Source: Prochilodus magdalenae (lineage: Eukaryota; Chordata; Actinopteri; Characiformes; Prochilodontidae). From it: DNA of 64,000 nucleotides. Positions within the stretch are counted from its first letter, which is position 1, and each line of letters starts with the position of its first letter. Of the stretch, positions 63,690 through 64,000 are shown in pieces. The notes below the pieces were generated by a model. That model was not told the DNA's origin, searched no databases, and was given only the letters and a program-made list of their open reading frames with translations. Location of the stretch: positions 562,001 to 626,000 of the forward strand of contig JAMWET010001328.1 in NCBI GenBank assembly GCA_024036415.1, read 5' to 3'. A program made the translations under genes and the position numbers.

Positions 63690-64000
63690 TAAGCTGTCTA
63701 GCCCTGCTTGGGGTGGTTGGCAAGTCCAGAACTGTTGTTGACAGTGAACCATGTTGTACTGCATGAATAAGCAAAGACCTTGCCTGACCTCTGTTGGACC
63801 CCTACTTAAGTCTGGAACATCTCCGAGAAGAACACAGGATCCTGCGGTTCTCCTGGTTTCTGTGCTTTACTTTCATCCGCAGTGCACTTAACTGACTCCT
63901 CTGTCCTAAGCATGCAGTGATCTGTGCTGACGTTTGTGGCAGGTGTGGTTTTCGGCAAGTGCCATCGTTTGGATAGCACACTCTTAAGGGTGCTGAATGA
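63690..64000 (+). other. ano5: ano5 3' UTR (partial)
   Basis: Sequence after the stop codon. No AATAAA polyadenylation signal is seen before the window ends, so the transcript end lies beyond it. Confidence 0.6.

Overview
The window is vertebrate nuclear DNA, almost certainly from a ray-finned fish. It carries one complete, intron-rich anoctamin gene on the + strand inside a dense mixture of teleost-type repeats: Tc1/mariner transposons with TA target sites, L2-type LINE ends, palindromic MITEs, long (TA)n and (CA)n tracts, and an endogenous retrovirus. The repeat types would fit an otophysan such as a characin, but I cannot fix the species from sequence alone.

Host gene. Twenty coding exons between 4936 and 63689 join without a frame break into a 911-residue protein. 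It matches anoctamin-5 (TMEM16E) exon by exon: cytosolic N-terminal domain, cysteine-rich first external loop, ten membrane segments, and the acidic Ca2+-site residues of TM6-8. Candidate promoter and 5' UTR lie at about 4640-4935, and the 3' UTR starts at 63690 and runs off the window. The first three introns total about 42 kb; exons 5-20 are packed into the last 15 kb.

Layout. 1-4640: upstream DNA with a deleted Tc1 element inside a (TA)n tract and no recognised gene. 5012-25918 (intron 1): local repeat pairs, MITEs, two Tc1-type relics and a third TA element. 25978-39476 (intron 2): MITEs, a 13-bp minisatellite, an antisense LINE relic, AT-rich tetranucleotide repeats, a solo LTR, and a 135-bp copy of the exon 3 splice acceptor plus the first 12 codons of exon 3. 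39585-47564 (intron 3): a 6.6-kb antisense endogenous retrovirus with nearly identical LTRs, an uninterrupted 662-codon gag reading frame, possible envelope remnants and no visible pol. 47634-63458: short introns with an L2 3' end, TA elements and large perfect palindromes.

Most notable: (1) the truncated exon 3 decoy 2.65 kb upstream of the real exon; (2) a young gag-only retrovirus whose Gag has a long unexplained C-terminal extension with a second cysteine cluster; (3) four near-perfect inverted duplications with short or TA-rich centres that look like template-switch products. I see no bacterial-type system, CRISPR array, or rRNA or tRNA gene. All family assignments were made by eye; no search was run.
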